This document shows, in pieces, positions 1 to 5,725 of a DNA stretch of 9,078 bases. The stretch is taken from positions 1 through 9,078 of the forward strand of contig JALOAM010000129.1 in assembly GCA_023228765.1 (NCBI GenBank). The letters run 5' to 3'. The number at the start of each line of letters is the position of its first letter. Position 1 is the first letter of the stretch. The notes beneath the pieces were generated by a model, which ran no database searches, was not told the origin of the DNA, and saw only the letters and a program-made list of their open reading frames with translations. This DNA comes from Dehalococcoidia bacterium. GTDB lineage: Bacteria > Chloroflexota > Dehalococcoidia > UBA2979. The translations under genes and the position numbers were made by a program.

Positions 1-120
1 CCAGAGCGGGTTCGGGCCCTGGACAGCTGGCTCCACCGGTACAACCATCACCGAGGCCACACCGCACTCGGCGGTCTTCCCCCGGTCAGCCGTACCAACC
101 TCCCGGAACATCACAGCTAG
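1..120 (+). CDS. IS481-like transposase, C-terminal fragment (5' end outside the window)
   Basis: Frame 1 is open from the first base to a TAG at 118-120, giving 39 residues. They read WLHRYNHHRGHTALGGLPP and continue VSRTNLPEHHS. This W-x3-YN-x2-R-x-HTALGG-PP-SR pattern is the typical end of the rve (DDE) integrase domain in IS481-family and related transposases, and lies just past the catalytic glutamate. The fragment looks like a natural C-terminus, so the gene is cut by the window edge rather than visibly broken. I see no IS481-type terminal inverted repeat (usually ending in ACA) in the 55 bp downstream. The right end of the element is therefore either divergent or lost, and whether the copy is active cannot be judged. 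The family call is fairly safe; IS3-type elements share a similar tail. Confidence 0.75.
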   Translation, partial: PERVRALDSWLHRYNHHRGHTALGGLPPVSRTNLPEHHS

Positions 121-144
121 CCTCGAGGCCGTGCGTCTCGAGGC
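120..144. terminator. Hairpin between convergent transposase and DUF983 genes
   Basis: An 8-bp perfect stem, GCCTCGAG (120-127) with CTCGAGGC (137-144), closes a 9-base loop. It begins on the last base of the transposase stop codon and lies about 30 bp beyond the stop of the minus-strand DUF983 gene. Its position between convergent genes suits a bidirectional terminator. No T-tract follows on either strand, so intrinsic termination is uncertain. It could also belong to the end of the insertion element. Confidence 0.35.
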
Positions 145-159
145 CTGTCCGCCCGCTCA

Positions 160-185
160 GGTCTAGTGCGAGGGTCTAGCGCGAG
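160..185. repeat. 13-bp tandem duplication over the DUF983 stop codon
   Basis: Two adjacent 13-bp units, GGTCTAGTGCGAG (160-172) and GGTCTAGCGCGAG (173-185), differ at one base. Each contains CTA, which is TAG on the minus strand. The copy at 176-178 is the DUF983 stop. The other copy (163-165) is out of frame with it, because 13 is not a multiple of 3. This looks like a small slippage duplication at the gene end, or a scar near the adjacent insertion element. Confidence 0.55.
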
Positions 186-622
186 CCGGTACCCCTCGGC
201 GGTGCGCTCGCGGAGCCGGGGCCCGGGGGCGCGTCGCCGAACGCCATGAAGTCGTACAGGTAGAGCAGTGCGAACCAGGACGACTTCGCCCAGCGGTAGC
301 CGATGAGCGTCGCGAGCAGCGAGGCGATGACGATCGTCCACACCGGGTGCAGCCCGGCGTCCCGGATCGGCGACAGGTACAGCTCGACGATGGCGAGGGC
401 GATCGCGACGACCGCGCCGATGGTGTACCCGAGCGCCAGCGTGCCGATCCACTCGCCCGGGCCGGTCTGGTAACGCAGGTCGCAGTTCGCGCACCGCTCG
501 TGTATCGAGATCATGCCGTCGAACATCGAGGTCTTGCCGCACGACGGGCAACGGCCGCGGATGGCGGTCCGCCAGAACGTCCGCACGTACGGACGGGGGG
601 TGCTGTCCTGCTTCCGAGGCAT
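176..622 (-). CDS. DUF983 family small zinc-ribbon membrane protein
   Basis: The product has 148 residues. A short basic N-terminus leads to two CxxC pairs, C25-P-S-C28 and C44-A-N-C47. These are the zinc-ribbon signature of DUF983 (RGRCPSCGKTSMF...HERCANCDL). Two hydrophobic segments follow at about residues 59-83 and 93-110, with a possible third short one near 113-125. The Pro/Gly/Ser-rich tail is probably disordered. The likely location is the cytoplasmic membrane with the ribbon in the cytosol; this is inferred. The biochemical role of the family is not established. In many alphaproteobacteria DUF983 genes lie among cytochrome c oxidase assembly genes, and here the neighbour is a menaquinone operon, so a respiratory link is plausible. 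The ATG at 622 was chosen because the conserved ribbon follows it at the usual distance. No Shine-Dalgarno sequence precedes it, and a TAGACT hexamer lies 6 bases upstream. It is transcribed divergently from menF and convergently with the transposase. Confidence 0.85.
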   Translation of the reverse strand: MPRKQDSTPRPYVRTFWRTAIRGRCPSCGKTSMFDGMISIHERCANCDLRYQTGPGEWIGTLALGYTIGAVVAIALAIVELYLSPIRDAGLHPVWTIVIASLLATLIGYRWAKSSWFALLYLYDFMAFGDAPPGPGSASAPPRGTGSR

Positions 623-628
623 GTTCCC

Positions 629-634
629 AGTCTA
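629..634 (-). promoter_or_regulatory. Candidate -10 box for the DUF983 gene (leaderless start)
   Basis: On the minus strand TAGACT is followed by six bases (GGGAAC) and then the ATG. This places the expected transcription start at or next to the start codon. There is no Shine-Dalgarno sequence. I see no TTGACA-like -35 element at 17-bp spacing, so this is a candidate only. Confidence 0.35.
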
Positions 635-675
635 TCCCGTATGCCGCGGGAGGGGGCACGAGGGCCGTGCCCGTA

Positions 676-708
676 GGGCGGTGATTCCTATACTGAGTCT
701 CACCGCCC
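676..708. promoter_or_regulatory. Palindromic operator candidate over the menF promoter
   Basis: The arms GGGCGGTGA (676-684) and TCACCGCCC (700-708) are a perfect 9-bp inverted repeat with a 15-base spacer. The dyad centre is near base 692, inside the TATACT hexamer at 689-694. A palindrome centred on a -10 box in the spacer between divergent genes is the usual layout of a repressor operator (TetR-, GntR- or MarR-like dimers bind comparable dyads). The regulator is unknown, and no regulator gene is in the window. If a transcript started further upstream, the same arms could instead form an RNA hairpin. Confidence 0.5.
689..694 (+). promoter_or_regulatory. Candidate -10 box of the men operon
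   Basis: TATACT matches the sigma-70 consensus TATAAT at five of six positions, and is an AT-rich hexamer in otherwise very GC-rich DNA. It predicts a transcript start near 701 and a leader of about 50 bases before the TTG at 751. No convincing -35 element is seen at 17 bp (666-671), so activation or an alternative sigma factor may be needed. Confidence 0.45.
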
Positions 709-750
709 GTGTGGCGGGCCTCCCACCATCACGCAAGGATCGGCACGGCA

Positions 751-2097
751 TTGACGGACGACAGCGTCTCCGATCTCATCGCACGCCTTGCCGCCCTTCC
801 CCGCATCGACGGCTTTCGCGCGGTCTCCCTGACGTCGGACCTCGACCCTCGCGCGCTGCTCGCTGACCCCATCGCGCACGGCGTCACCGCCTCATACGAG
901 CGCCCCGACCAGGGTCTCGCGCTCGTCGGCGTGGGCGTCGCGCGCCGTATCGAGGTGCCCGCGGGGCGCGGCCCCTCCGCCGTCCGCGAGGACGTCCGCG
1001 CCCTCTTCGAGACTCCCGTCGAGGGTGACGCGCCCGGCCTGCGGCCGCGGCTCCTCGGGGGGTTCCGGTTCAACCCCGGCGCCGAGGTCAGCGAGCCGTG
1101 GTCGGCGTTCGGCGCCGGATGGCTCGTGCTGCCACGCGTCCTCCTCGTCCTCGATGGCGAGTCCACCGGGGCCATCCTCGCGCCCGGCGAGGACCCCGCG
1201 TTCGCGGCGAGCCTCGTGCAGTCCGCGCTCCGGCCGGTGACCGCCCCCGCGAGCGGCCCGCTGCGCGTGGAGCGCCCGATGGACCGCGCCCTGTACCTGA
1301 AGTCCGTCGCGGCGATCGCCTCCGAGGTGCGCGAGGGCGTCTACGAGAAGGCCGTGCTCGCCTCTACGCAGATGCTCCGCGGTGACGGCCCCGTCGCGAT
1401 CGGGGCCGCCCTTGAGCGGCTCCGCCAGAACTACCCCGGCTGCCACGTCTTCACGATGAGCTCGGATGGATACACCTTCCTCGGTGCGAGTCCGGAGCTC
1501 CTCGTGCGGCTCTCGGACGGGGAGGTGCAGGCGCTCGGCCTCGCGGGCTCCCTCAAGCGCGGCGAGACGCCCGAGGAAGACGAGCGGCTGGGCGAGCAAC
1601 TGCTGACCAGCGCGAAGGACCGGATCGAGCACGAGACCGTGGTCCGGGCGATCCGCGAGCGGCTGGCCCCGGCCACGGAGCAGCTCCACGCGCCGAACGC
1701 GCCTCGGCTCCGCAAGCTGCGCAACATCCAGCACCTCTCGACGGAGATCTCCGGACGCGTCCGGCCCGGCGTGGACGTGCTCGACCTCGTGCAGCGCGTC
1801 CACCCGACGCCAGCTGTGTGCGGCTGGCCGACCGCCGTCGCGCGGGAGGTCATCGCGGCGCACGAGGAGTTCGACCGGGGCTGGTACGCCGGCCCCGTCG
1901 GGTGGGTGGATGCGACCGGCGACGGTGAGTTCGCCGTCTCGTTGCGCTCGGCAGTGGTGCAGGACGACCACGCGTGGCTCTTCGCCGGCAACGGCATCAT
2001 GGGCGACTCGGAGCCTGAGTCCGAGCTGGCCGAGGTCCAGTGGAAGTACCGCCCGCTGGTCGAAGCCCTGGGCCCGTCGGCGTCCTCCGACTCCTGA
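751..2097 (+). CDS. menF: Isochorismate synthase MenF
   Basis: MenF converts chorismate to isochorismate with Mg2+, the committed step into menaquinone. From the TTG at 751 the product has 448 residues, close to the family size. The N-terminal part carries a weakly conserved SYERPDQG-type segment; the C-terminal two-thirds is the chorismate-binding domain. Visible motifs are YEKAVLAS with K200 (equivalent to the general-base lysine of MenF/EntC), FLGASPELLVRL, GLAGSLKRGETPEEDE, EHETVVRAI, NIQHLSTEISGRV (E332), HPTPAVCGWP (351-360) and AGNGIMGDSEPESE (from about 412). The HPTPAVCGWP block and the MenF-type order fit isochorismate synthase better than anthranilate or PABA synthase, and the following men genes settle it. 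Start choice: an in-frame GTG at 709 would add 14 residues but has no ribosome site. The TTG at 751 follows AAGGA (735-739) and is preferred, though its 11-base spacing is long. This is the first gene of the operon. Confidence 0.92.
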   Translation: MTDDSVSDLIARLAALPRIDGFRAVSLTSDLDPRALLADPIAHGVTASYERPDQGLALVGVGVARRIEVPAGRGPSAVREDVRALFETPVEGDAPGLRPRLLGGFRFNPGAEVSEPWSAFGAGWLVLPRVLLVLDGESTGAILAPGEDPAFAASLVQSALRPVTAPASGPLRVERPMDRALYLKSVAAIASEVREGVYEKAVLASTQMLRGDGPVAIGAALERLRQNYPGCHVFTMSSDGYTFLGASPELLVRLSDGEVQALGLAGSLKRGETPEEDERLGEQLLTSAKDRIEHETVVRAIRERLAPATEQLHAPNAPRLRKLRNIQHLSTEISGRVRPGVDVLDLVQRVHPTPAVCGWPTAVAREVIAAHEEFDRGWYAGPVGWVDATGDGEFAVSLRSAVVQDDHAWLFAGNGIMGDSEPESELAEVQWKYRPLVEALGPSASSDS

Positions 2098-2104
2098 GGC
2101 GCGT

Positions 2105-2123
2105 CCGCCCTCGAGACGGGCGG
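2105..2123 (+). other. Weak hairpin in the menF-menD gap
   Basis: CCGCCC (2105-2110) can pair with GGGCGG (2118-2123) around a 7-base loop, just after the menF stop. There is no T-run. It could be a transcript-stability or partial-termination element, or a chance pairing in GC-rich DNA. Confidence 0.2.
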
Positions 2124-2153
2124 CGGTGCGTCGCTCGCAGGGGCGCTGAGGCG

Positions 2154-2166
2154 TAGGATCGCCGCC
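2154..2166 (+). promoter_or_regulatory. menD translation start region: AGGA ribosome site overlapping a -10-like TAGGAT
   Basis: TAGGAT (2154-2159) lies seven bases before the menD ATG. AGGA (2155-2158) can serve as a Shine-Dalgarno core at 8-base spacing. The whole hexamer also fits TAnnnT at the distance typical of leaderless promoters. The 69-bp gap, the longest in the operon, leaves room for an internal start. The ribosome-site reading is the simpler one. Confidence 0.4.
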
Positions 2167-3927
2167 ATGTCTCTCCCGGCCGACCGATACGTCCGAGCGC
2201 TGCTGGGTTCGCTCTACCAGGGCGGCGTGCGCCATGTCGTCATCGCGCCCGGCTCTCGTAACACCCCGCTGACCGCGGCCCTCACGTCCGAGGGCGCCCC
2301 GTTCCGCACCTGGCTTCACCTGGACGAACGCTCCGCGGGGTACTTCGCCCTCGGCCTCGCACGCCAGACCGGCGAGCCGGTCGTGGTGACCTGCACCTCC
2401 GGCACGGCTGCCGCGAACTTCCTCCCCGCCGCCGTGGAGGCTCGCCTTTCGCGGGTGCCGCTCGTGTTCCTGACGGCGGACCGCCCGCCCGAGGCGCGCG
2501 ATGTCGGCGCGGCGCAGACCGTGGACCAGGTCGGGCTCTTCGGGTCGCACGTGAAGTGGTCCGCCGACCTCCCCGTCGCTGACGCGAGCGCCCTTGAGGA
2601 GCTCGTGCGCTACGCGAACTCCGCCGGCGCCCGCGCTGCCGCGACGGCGCTCGAAGCGCCGATGGGGCCGGTGCACCTCAACGTCCCCTTCCGCGAACCA
2701 CTGATCGAGGCCGGAGACCTGCCGTTCGGCGAGGTCGAGCAGCCGGTCGTGCGCTCACCTCGGACGGTGGTGGCGTCCGGCACCACCGTGGCCCGCCTCG
2801 CGGCGATGCTTCCGGGACGCCGAGGGCTGATCGTCTGCGGCCCCGAGTCCGCCGGGCTGCCCGCCACCGAGATCGTCGCGCTCGCGTCTGCCCTCGGATG
2901 GCCGGTGGTGGCAGATCCGCTTTCCGGCCTTCGCATGGGCGCGCACGACCGCTCGCTCGTGATCGACTGTGCCGACGTGGTGGTGCGCGTGCCCGAGTTC
3001 ATCGAGGCTGCCGCGCCACAGGTCGTCCTCCGTTTCGGCGCTGCGATGACCTCGAAGCCGTTCAACCAGTGGCTGTCCGGTCAGCCCGCCGTCCACCGCA
3101 TCGTCGTGGACGCGGCGGAGCCCTCCACGGGCGGGTGGCGCGATCCCGATCTGCAGGCGGACGAGTCGGTCGCCGCCGACCCTGCGGCCTTCACCCGTGC
3201 GCTCCTGGGCGCCCTCAGCGGGACGAGCGTCGAGGCGTCCTGGACGACCCTCTGGACCGACGCGAACGCTGCCGCTCGCTCCGCGCTCCGCGCGGCGTCT
3301 GAGGCGATCCCCGAGCCGTTCGAGGGGCGCGCGGTGTACGACCTCGCGGATGTGTTGCCGGACGGCGCGACGCTGGTCGCGGGCAACTCCATGCCCGTGC
3401 GTGACATCGACTCGTTCTTCGCCTCGACGGGACGGCAGGTACGTATTGTCGGGACGCGCGGTGCGTCCGGCATCGATGGTGTCGTGTCCACCGCGGTCGG
3501 AGCTTCGGCCGCCGGGCAAGGGCCGGTCGCGCTGCTGATCGGCGACCTGTCCTTCCTCCACGACCTGAACGGCCTCTGGCCGCTGCGCCGCCACAGCCTC
3601 GACCTCACGGTGGTCCTCGTGAACAACAACGGGGGCGGCATCTTCTCCTTCCTCCCGCAGCGGCAGGCGACCTCGTCGAGGTTCGACGAGTGGTGGGGGA
3701 CACCCCACGGTCTCGACCTCGCCCCCGCCGTCGCGCTGCATGGCGGGCGACACGTGGTGATCGAGGGCGGCTCGGCTGCCTCGGCGATCGCGGATGCCCT
3801 CAGACGGCCCGGTCTCGACGTGATCGAGGTGCGCACGGACCGCGAGCGGAACGTCGTGCTGCACCGGCAGGTGTGGGAGCACGCGGCTGCCGCGGTGCGT
3901 GACGCCCTCGCCGGCGCGCGGGTGTAG
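2167..3927 (+). CDS. menD: SEPHCHC synthase MenD (thiamine-diphosphate dependent)
   Basis: MenD joins isochorismate and 2-oxoglutarate, releasing CO2, to give SEPHCHC. The product has 586 residues, normal to slightly long for the family. The N-terminal Pyr domain shows PGSRNTPL (28-35), LHLDERSAGYFALGLA with the catalytic glutamate E54, TSGTAAANFLPAAVEA, TADRPPE and GAAQTVDQ. A central TH3-like domain follows. The C-terminal PP domain has GNSMPVRDID (406-415), RGASGIDGVVSTAVG, and the ThDP/Mg motif from GDLSFLHD (459-466) to VNNNGGGIF (from 485). These are diagnostic MenD blocks, including the substrate-binding arginines R412 and R431, so all needed residues appear present. The ATG is well placed for the family N-terminus and has AGGA eight bases upstream. 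Its TAG stop (3925-3927) is followed only 7 bp later by menH. Confidence 0.97.
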   Translation: MSLPADRYVRALLGSLYQGGVRHVVIAPGSRNTPLTAALTSEGAPFRTWLHLDERSAGYFALGLARQTGEPVVVTCTSGTAAANFLPAAVEARLSRVPLVFLTADRPPEARDVGAAQTVDQVGLFGSHVKWSADLPVADASALEELVRYANSAGARAAATALEAPMGPVHLNVPFREPLIEAGDLPFGEVEQPVVRSPRTVVASGTTVARLAAMLPGRRGLIVCGPESAGLPATEIVALASALGWPVVADPLSGLRMGAHDRSLVIDCADVVVRVPEFIEAAAPQVVLRFGAAMTSKPFNQWLSGQPAVHRIVVDAAEPSTGGWRDPDLQADESVAADPAAFTRALLGALSGTSVEASWTTLWTDANAAARSALRAASEAIPEPFEGRAVYDLADVLPDGATLVAGNSMPVRDIDSFFASTGRQVRIVGTRGASGIDGVVSTAVGASAAGQGPVALLIGDLSFLHDLNGLWPLRRHSLDLTVVLVNNNGGGIFSFLPQRQATSSRFDEWWGTPHGLDLAPAVALHGGRHVVIEGGSAASAIADALRRPGLDVIEVRTDRERNVVLHRQVWEHAAAAVRDALAGARV

Positions 3928-3934
3928 GAGCGAG

Positions 3935-4762
3935 ATGCCGCACGTCACCGTCGACGGACTGGACTTCTGGGCTGACGTGGAGGGCTCCGGTCCGCCCGTG
4001 GTGCTCCTCCATGGGTTCACCGGCTCACGCACCACCTGGTACGACCTCGTCGCCGCCGCGGCGAAGGAGTTCACCACCATCGCCATCGACCACATCGGCC
4101 ACGGCCGCACGGCGTCCCCCGCGAGTGTCGAGCGCTACCGGATGGATCGCGCCGTCGACGACCTCGTGGAGGTCGTGCGCGCGCTCGGGCACGAGCGCGC
4201 GGCCTGGGTGGGCTACTCCCTCGGCGGGCGGACCGCGCTCCAGGTGACCGCCCGCCACCCGGAGGCCGTCGCCGCGCTCGTCACCGAGGGCGCCAGTGTC
4301 GGACTCGCGACCGAGGCGGAGCGCGCCGCCCGTATCGAGGGCGACGAAGGCCTCGCACGGATGATCGAAGACCAGGGCCTGGAGACGTTCGTCGACCACT
4401 GGGGTTCGATCTCGCTCTGGGACAGCCAGAAGCAGACGCTCTCCGAGGCTCAGCGGACCGCCCTCCGGCAGCAGCGCCTGGCGCAGCGGGGCGTGGGCCT
4501 CGCGAACTCGCTGCGCGGGATGGGGACCGGGTCGCAGTCATGGCTGGGCGACCGGCTGACTGAGATCAGGGTGCCCGTTCTGCTGACGGCCGGTAAGCTA
4601 GACACGAAGTACGTCCAGATCGCCCAGGAGATGGCGGACGCGATCCCGGATGCCCGGGTGCGGTTCATCGAAGGCGGCGGGCACGCGGCCCACCTGGAGC
4701 AACCGCAGGCGTTCAACTCCGTGGTGCTGGACTTCCTGCGCGAGGTGCGCCCGCTGCTGTAG
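3935..4762 (+). CDS. menH: SHCHC synthase MenH (alpha/beta hydrolase fold)
   Basis: MenH eliminates pyruvate from SEPHCHC to give SHCHC. The product has 275 residues, near the family size. It has the alpha/beta hydrolase layout: oxyanion region VVLLHGFTGS, nucleophile elbow GYSLGGR with S95, LLTAGKLDTKY with D223, and GGGHAAHLEQP with H250. The triad is thus complete, and GYSLGGR, GKLDTKY and GHAAHLEQP resemble MenH (GERDxKF and GHNxHxExP in E. coli). The fold alone cannot exclude another hydrolase; the operon position makes MenH by far the best call. Start choice: the ATG at 3935 has AGGAG at 3926-3930, overlapping the menD stop. A GTG at 3899 would overlap menD and add 12 poorly fitting residues. 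Coupling to menD translation is likely. Confidence 0.92.
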   Translation: MPHVTVDGLDFWADVEGSGPPVVLLHGFTGSRTTWYDLVAAAAKEFTTIAIDHIGHGRTASPASVERYRMDRAVDDLVEVVRALGHERAAWVGYSLGGRTALQVTARHPEAVAALVTEGASVGLATEAERAARIEGDEGLARMIEDQGLETFVDHWGSISLWDSQKQTLSEAQRTALRQQRLAQRGVGLANSLRGMGTGSQSWLGDRLTEIRVPVLLTAGKLDTKYVQIAQEMADAIPDARVRFIEGGGHAAHLEQPQAFNSVVLDFLREVRPLL

Positions 4763-4806
4763 CGCCGACCGAGGCGTCCCCACCTGAGTCGATGACTGGA
4801 GCGTCG

Positions 4807-5712
4807 ATGCCCCCAGCACGTCCCCTGCCTCCGCCCGGCAGCCTGCGCGCCTGGGTCCTCGCCATCCGGCCTCCCACCCTCACCGCCGCCATCGTCCCGG
4901 TCGCCGTGGGCACCGGGGTGGCGATCCGCGATGGCCACTGGATGCCACTGGCAGCCCTCGCCGCGCTCATCGGCGCGCTGGCGCTGCAGATCGGCGCCAA
5001 CTTCGCGAACGACCTCTCCGACTTCCGCCGTGGCGCCGACACCGAGACGCGGCTCGGTCCTCCGAGGGCGACCCAGCTCGGGCTGCTGACGCAGCGGCAG
5101 GTGACCACCGGGATCCTCGTCTCGTTCGCCGTCGCAACGGTGGCGGGGCTCTACCTCGTGTACCTCGGCGGGTGGCCGATCATCGCGATCGGGCTCGCGT
5201 CCATGCTCGCGGCGGTGACTTACACGGGCGGTCCGTGGCCGTTCGGCTACCGCGGGCTCGGCGAGGTCTTCGTGTTCATCTTCTTCGGCGTCGTGGCAGT
5301 GGCCGGCACGTACTACGTGCAGGCCGACACGGTGTCGTGGCACGTCGTCGCCGCCTCGGTGCCGGTCGCCCTCACCGTGACCGCCATCCTCGTGGTGAAC
5401 AACGTCCGCGATATCGACACGGACCGGCTCGCCGGGAAGTACACCCTCGCGGTGTACCTCGGGCGGAAGCTCGCGAGGACCGAGTTCGTGGTCGTCGTGG
5501 CCGGGGCGTACCTCGCGGCAGCGGCGCTGTGGATCCTCGGTGACTTCTCGGGCTGGGTGCTGCTCTCGTGGTTGTCCGTGCCGGTCGCGATCGTGCCGGG
5601 CGGCGCGGTCCTCGCGAGGACGGACGGCCCCTCCCTGAACGAGGCGCTCCGCTCCACGGCGCGGCTGCACTTCGTCTTCGGCATCCTGCTGGCCCTCGGG
5701 GTCTCGATCTAA
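4807..5712 (+). CDS. menA: 1,4-dihydroxy-2-naphthoate polyprenyltransferase MenA
   Basis: MenA attaches the polyprenyl chain to DHNA in the cytoplasmic membrane, releasing CO2 and pyrophosphate, to form demethylmenaquinone. The product has 301 residues with about eight to nine hydrophobic segments, as expected of the UbiA superfamily. The first Asp-rich motif is NDLSDFRRGADTETRLGPPR (N68, D69, D72). The second is NNVRDIDTDRLAGKYTLAVYLG (N199, D202, D204, D206). The RxGPPR and NxRDIDTD-x-GK-TLAV-LG patterns are specific to MenA rather than UbiA or heme O synthase. Start choice: the ATG at 4807 has GGAG (4798-4801) five bases upstream. An in-frame ATG at 4792 adds five residues but has no ribosome site. 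The gap after menH is 44 bp and shows nothing else. It is unusual but not unique for menA to lie inside the early-pathway genes. Confidence 0.95.
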   Translation: MPPARPLPPPGSLRAWVLAIRPPTLTAAIVPVAVGTGVAIRDGHWMPLAALAALIGALALQIGANFANDLSDFRRGADTETRLGPPRATQLGLLTQRQVTTGILVSFAVATVAGLYLVYLGGWPIIAIGLASMLAAVTYTGGPWPFGYRGLGEVFVFIFFGVVAVAGTYYVQADTVSWHVVAASVPVALTVTAILVVNNVRDIDTDRLAGKYTLAVYLGRKLARTEFVVVVAGAYLAAAALWILGDFSGWVLLSWLSVPVAIVPGGAVLARTDGPSLNEALRSTARLHFVFGILLALGVSI

Positions 5713-5725
5713 GGCCCAGGCTCCG

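Noticed and set aside
680..704. CRP-like site (GGTGA...TCACC) before menF
   Set aside because: The half-sites are 15 bases apart, whereas CRP sites have 6, so a CRP/FNR assignment is not supported; kept only as a generic dyad.
892..2676. Long minus-strand open frame (594 codons) opposite menF and menD
   Set aside because: Its translation is Arg/Gly/His-rich without recognisable motifs, and it lies opposite two well-supported enzymes. Long antisense frames are expected in GC-rich genes.
2755..4110. Minus-strand open frame of 451 codons opposite menD/menH
   Set aside because: Low-complexity Arg/Pro/Gly composition and full overlap with conserved MenD motifs; a shadow frame.
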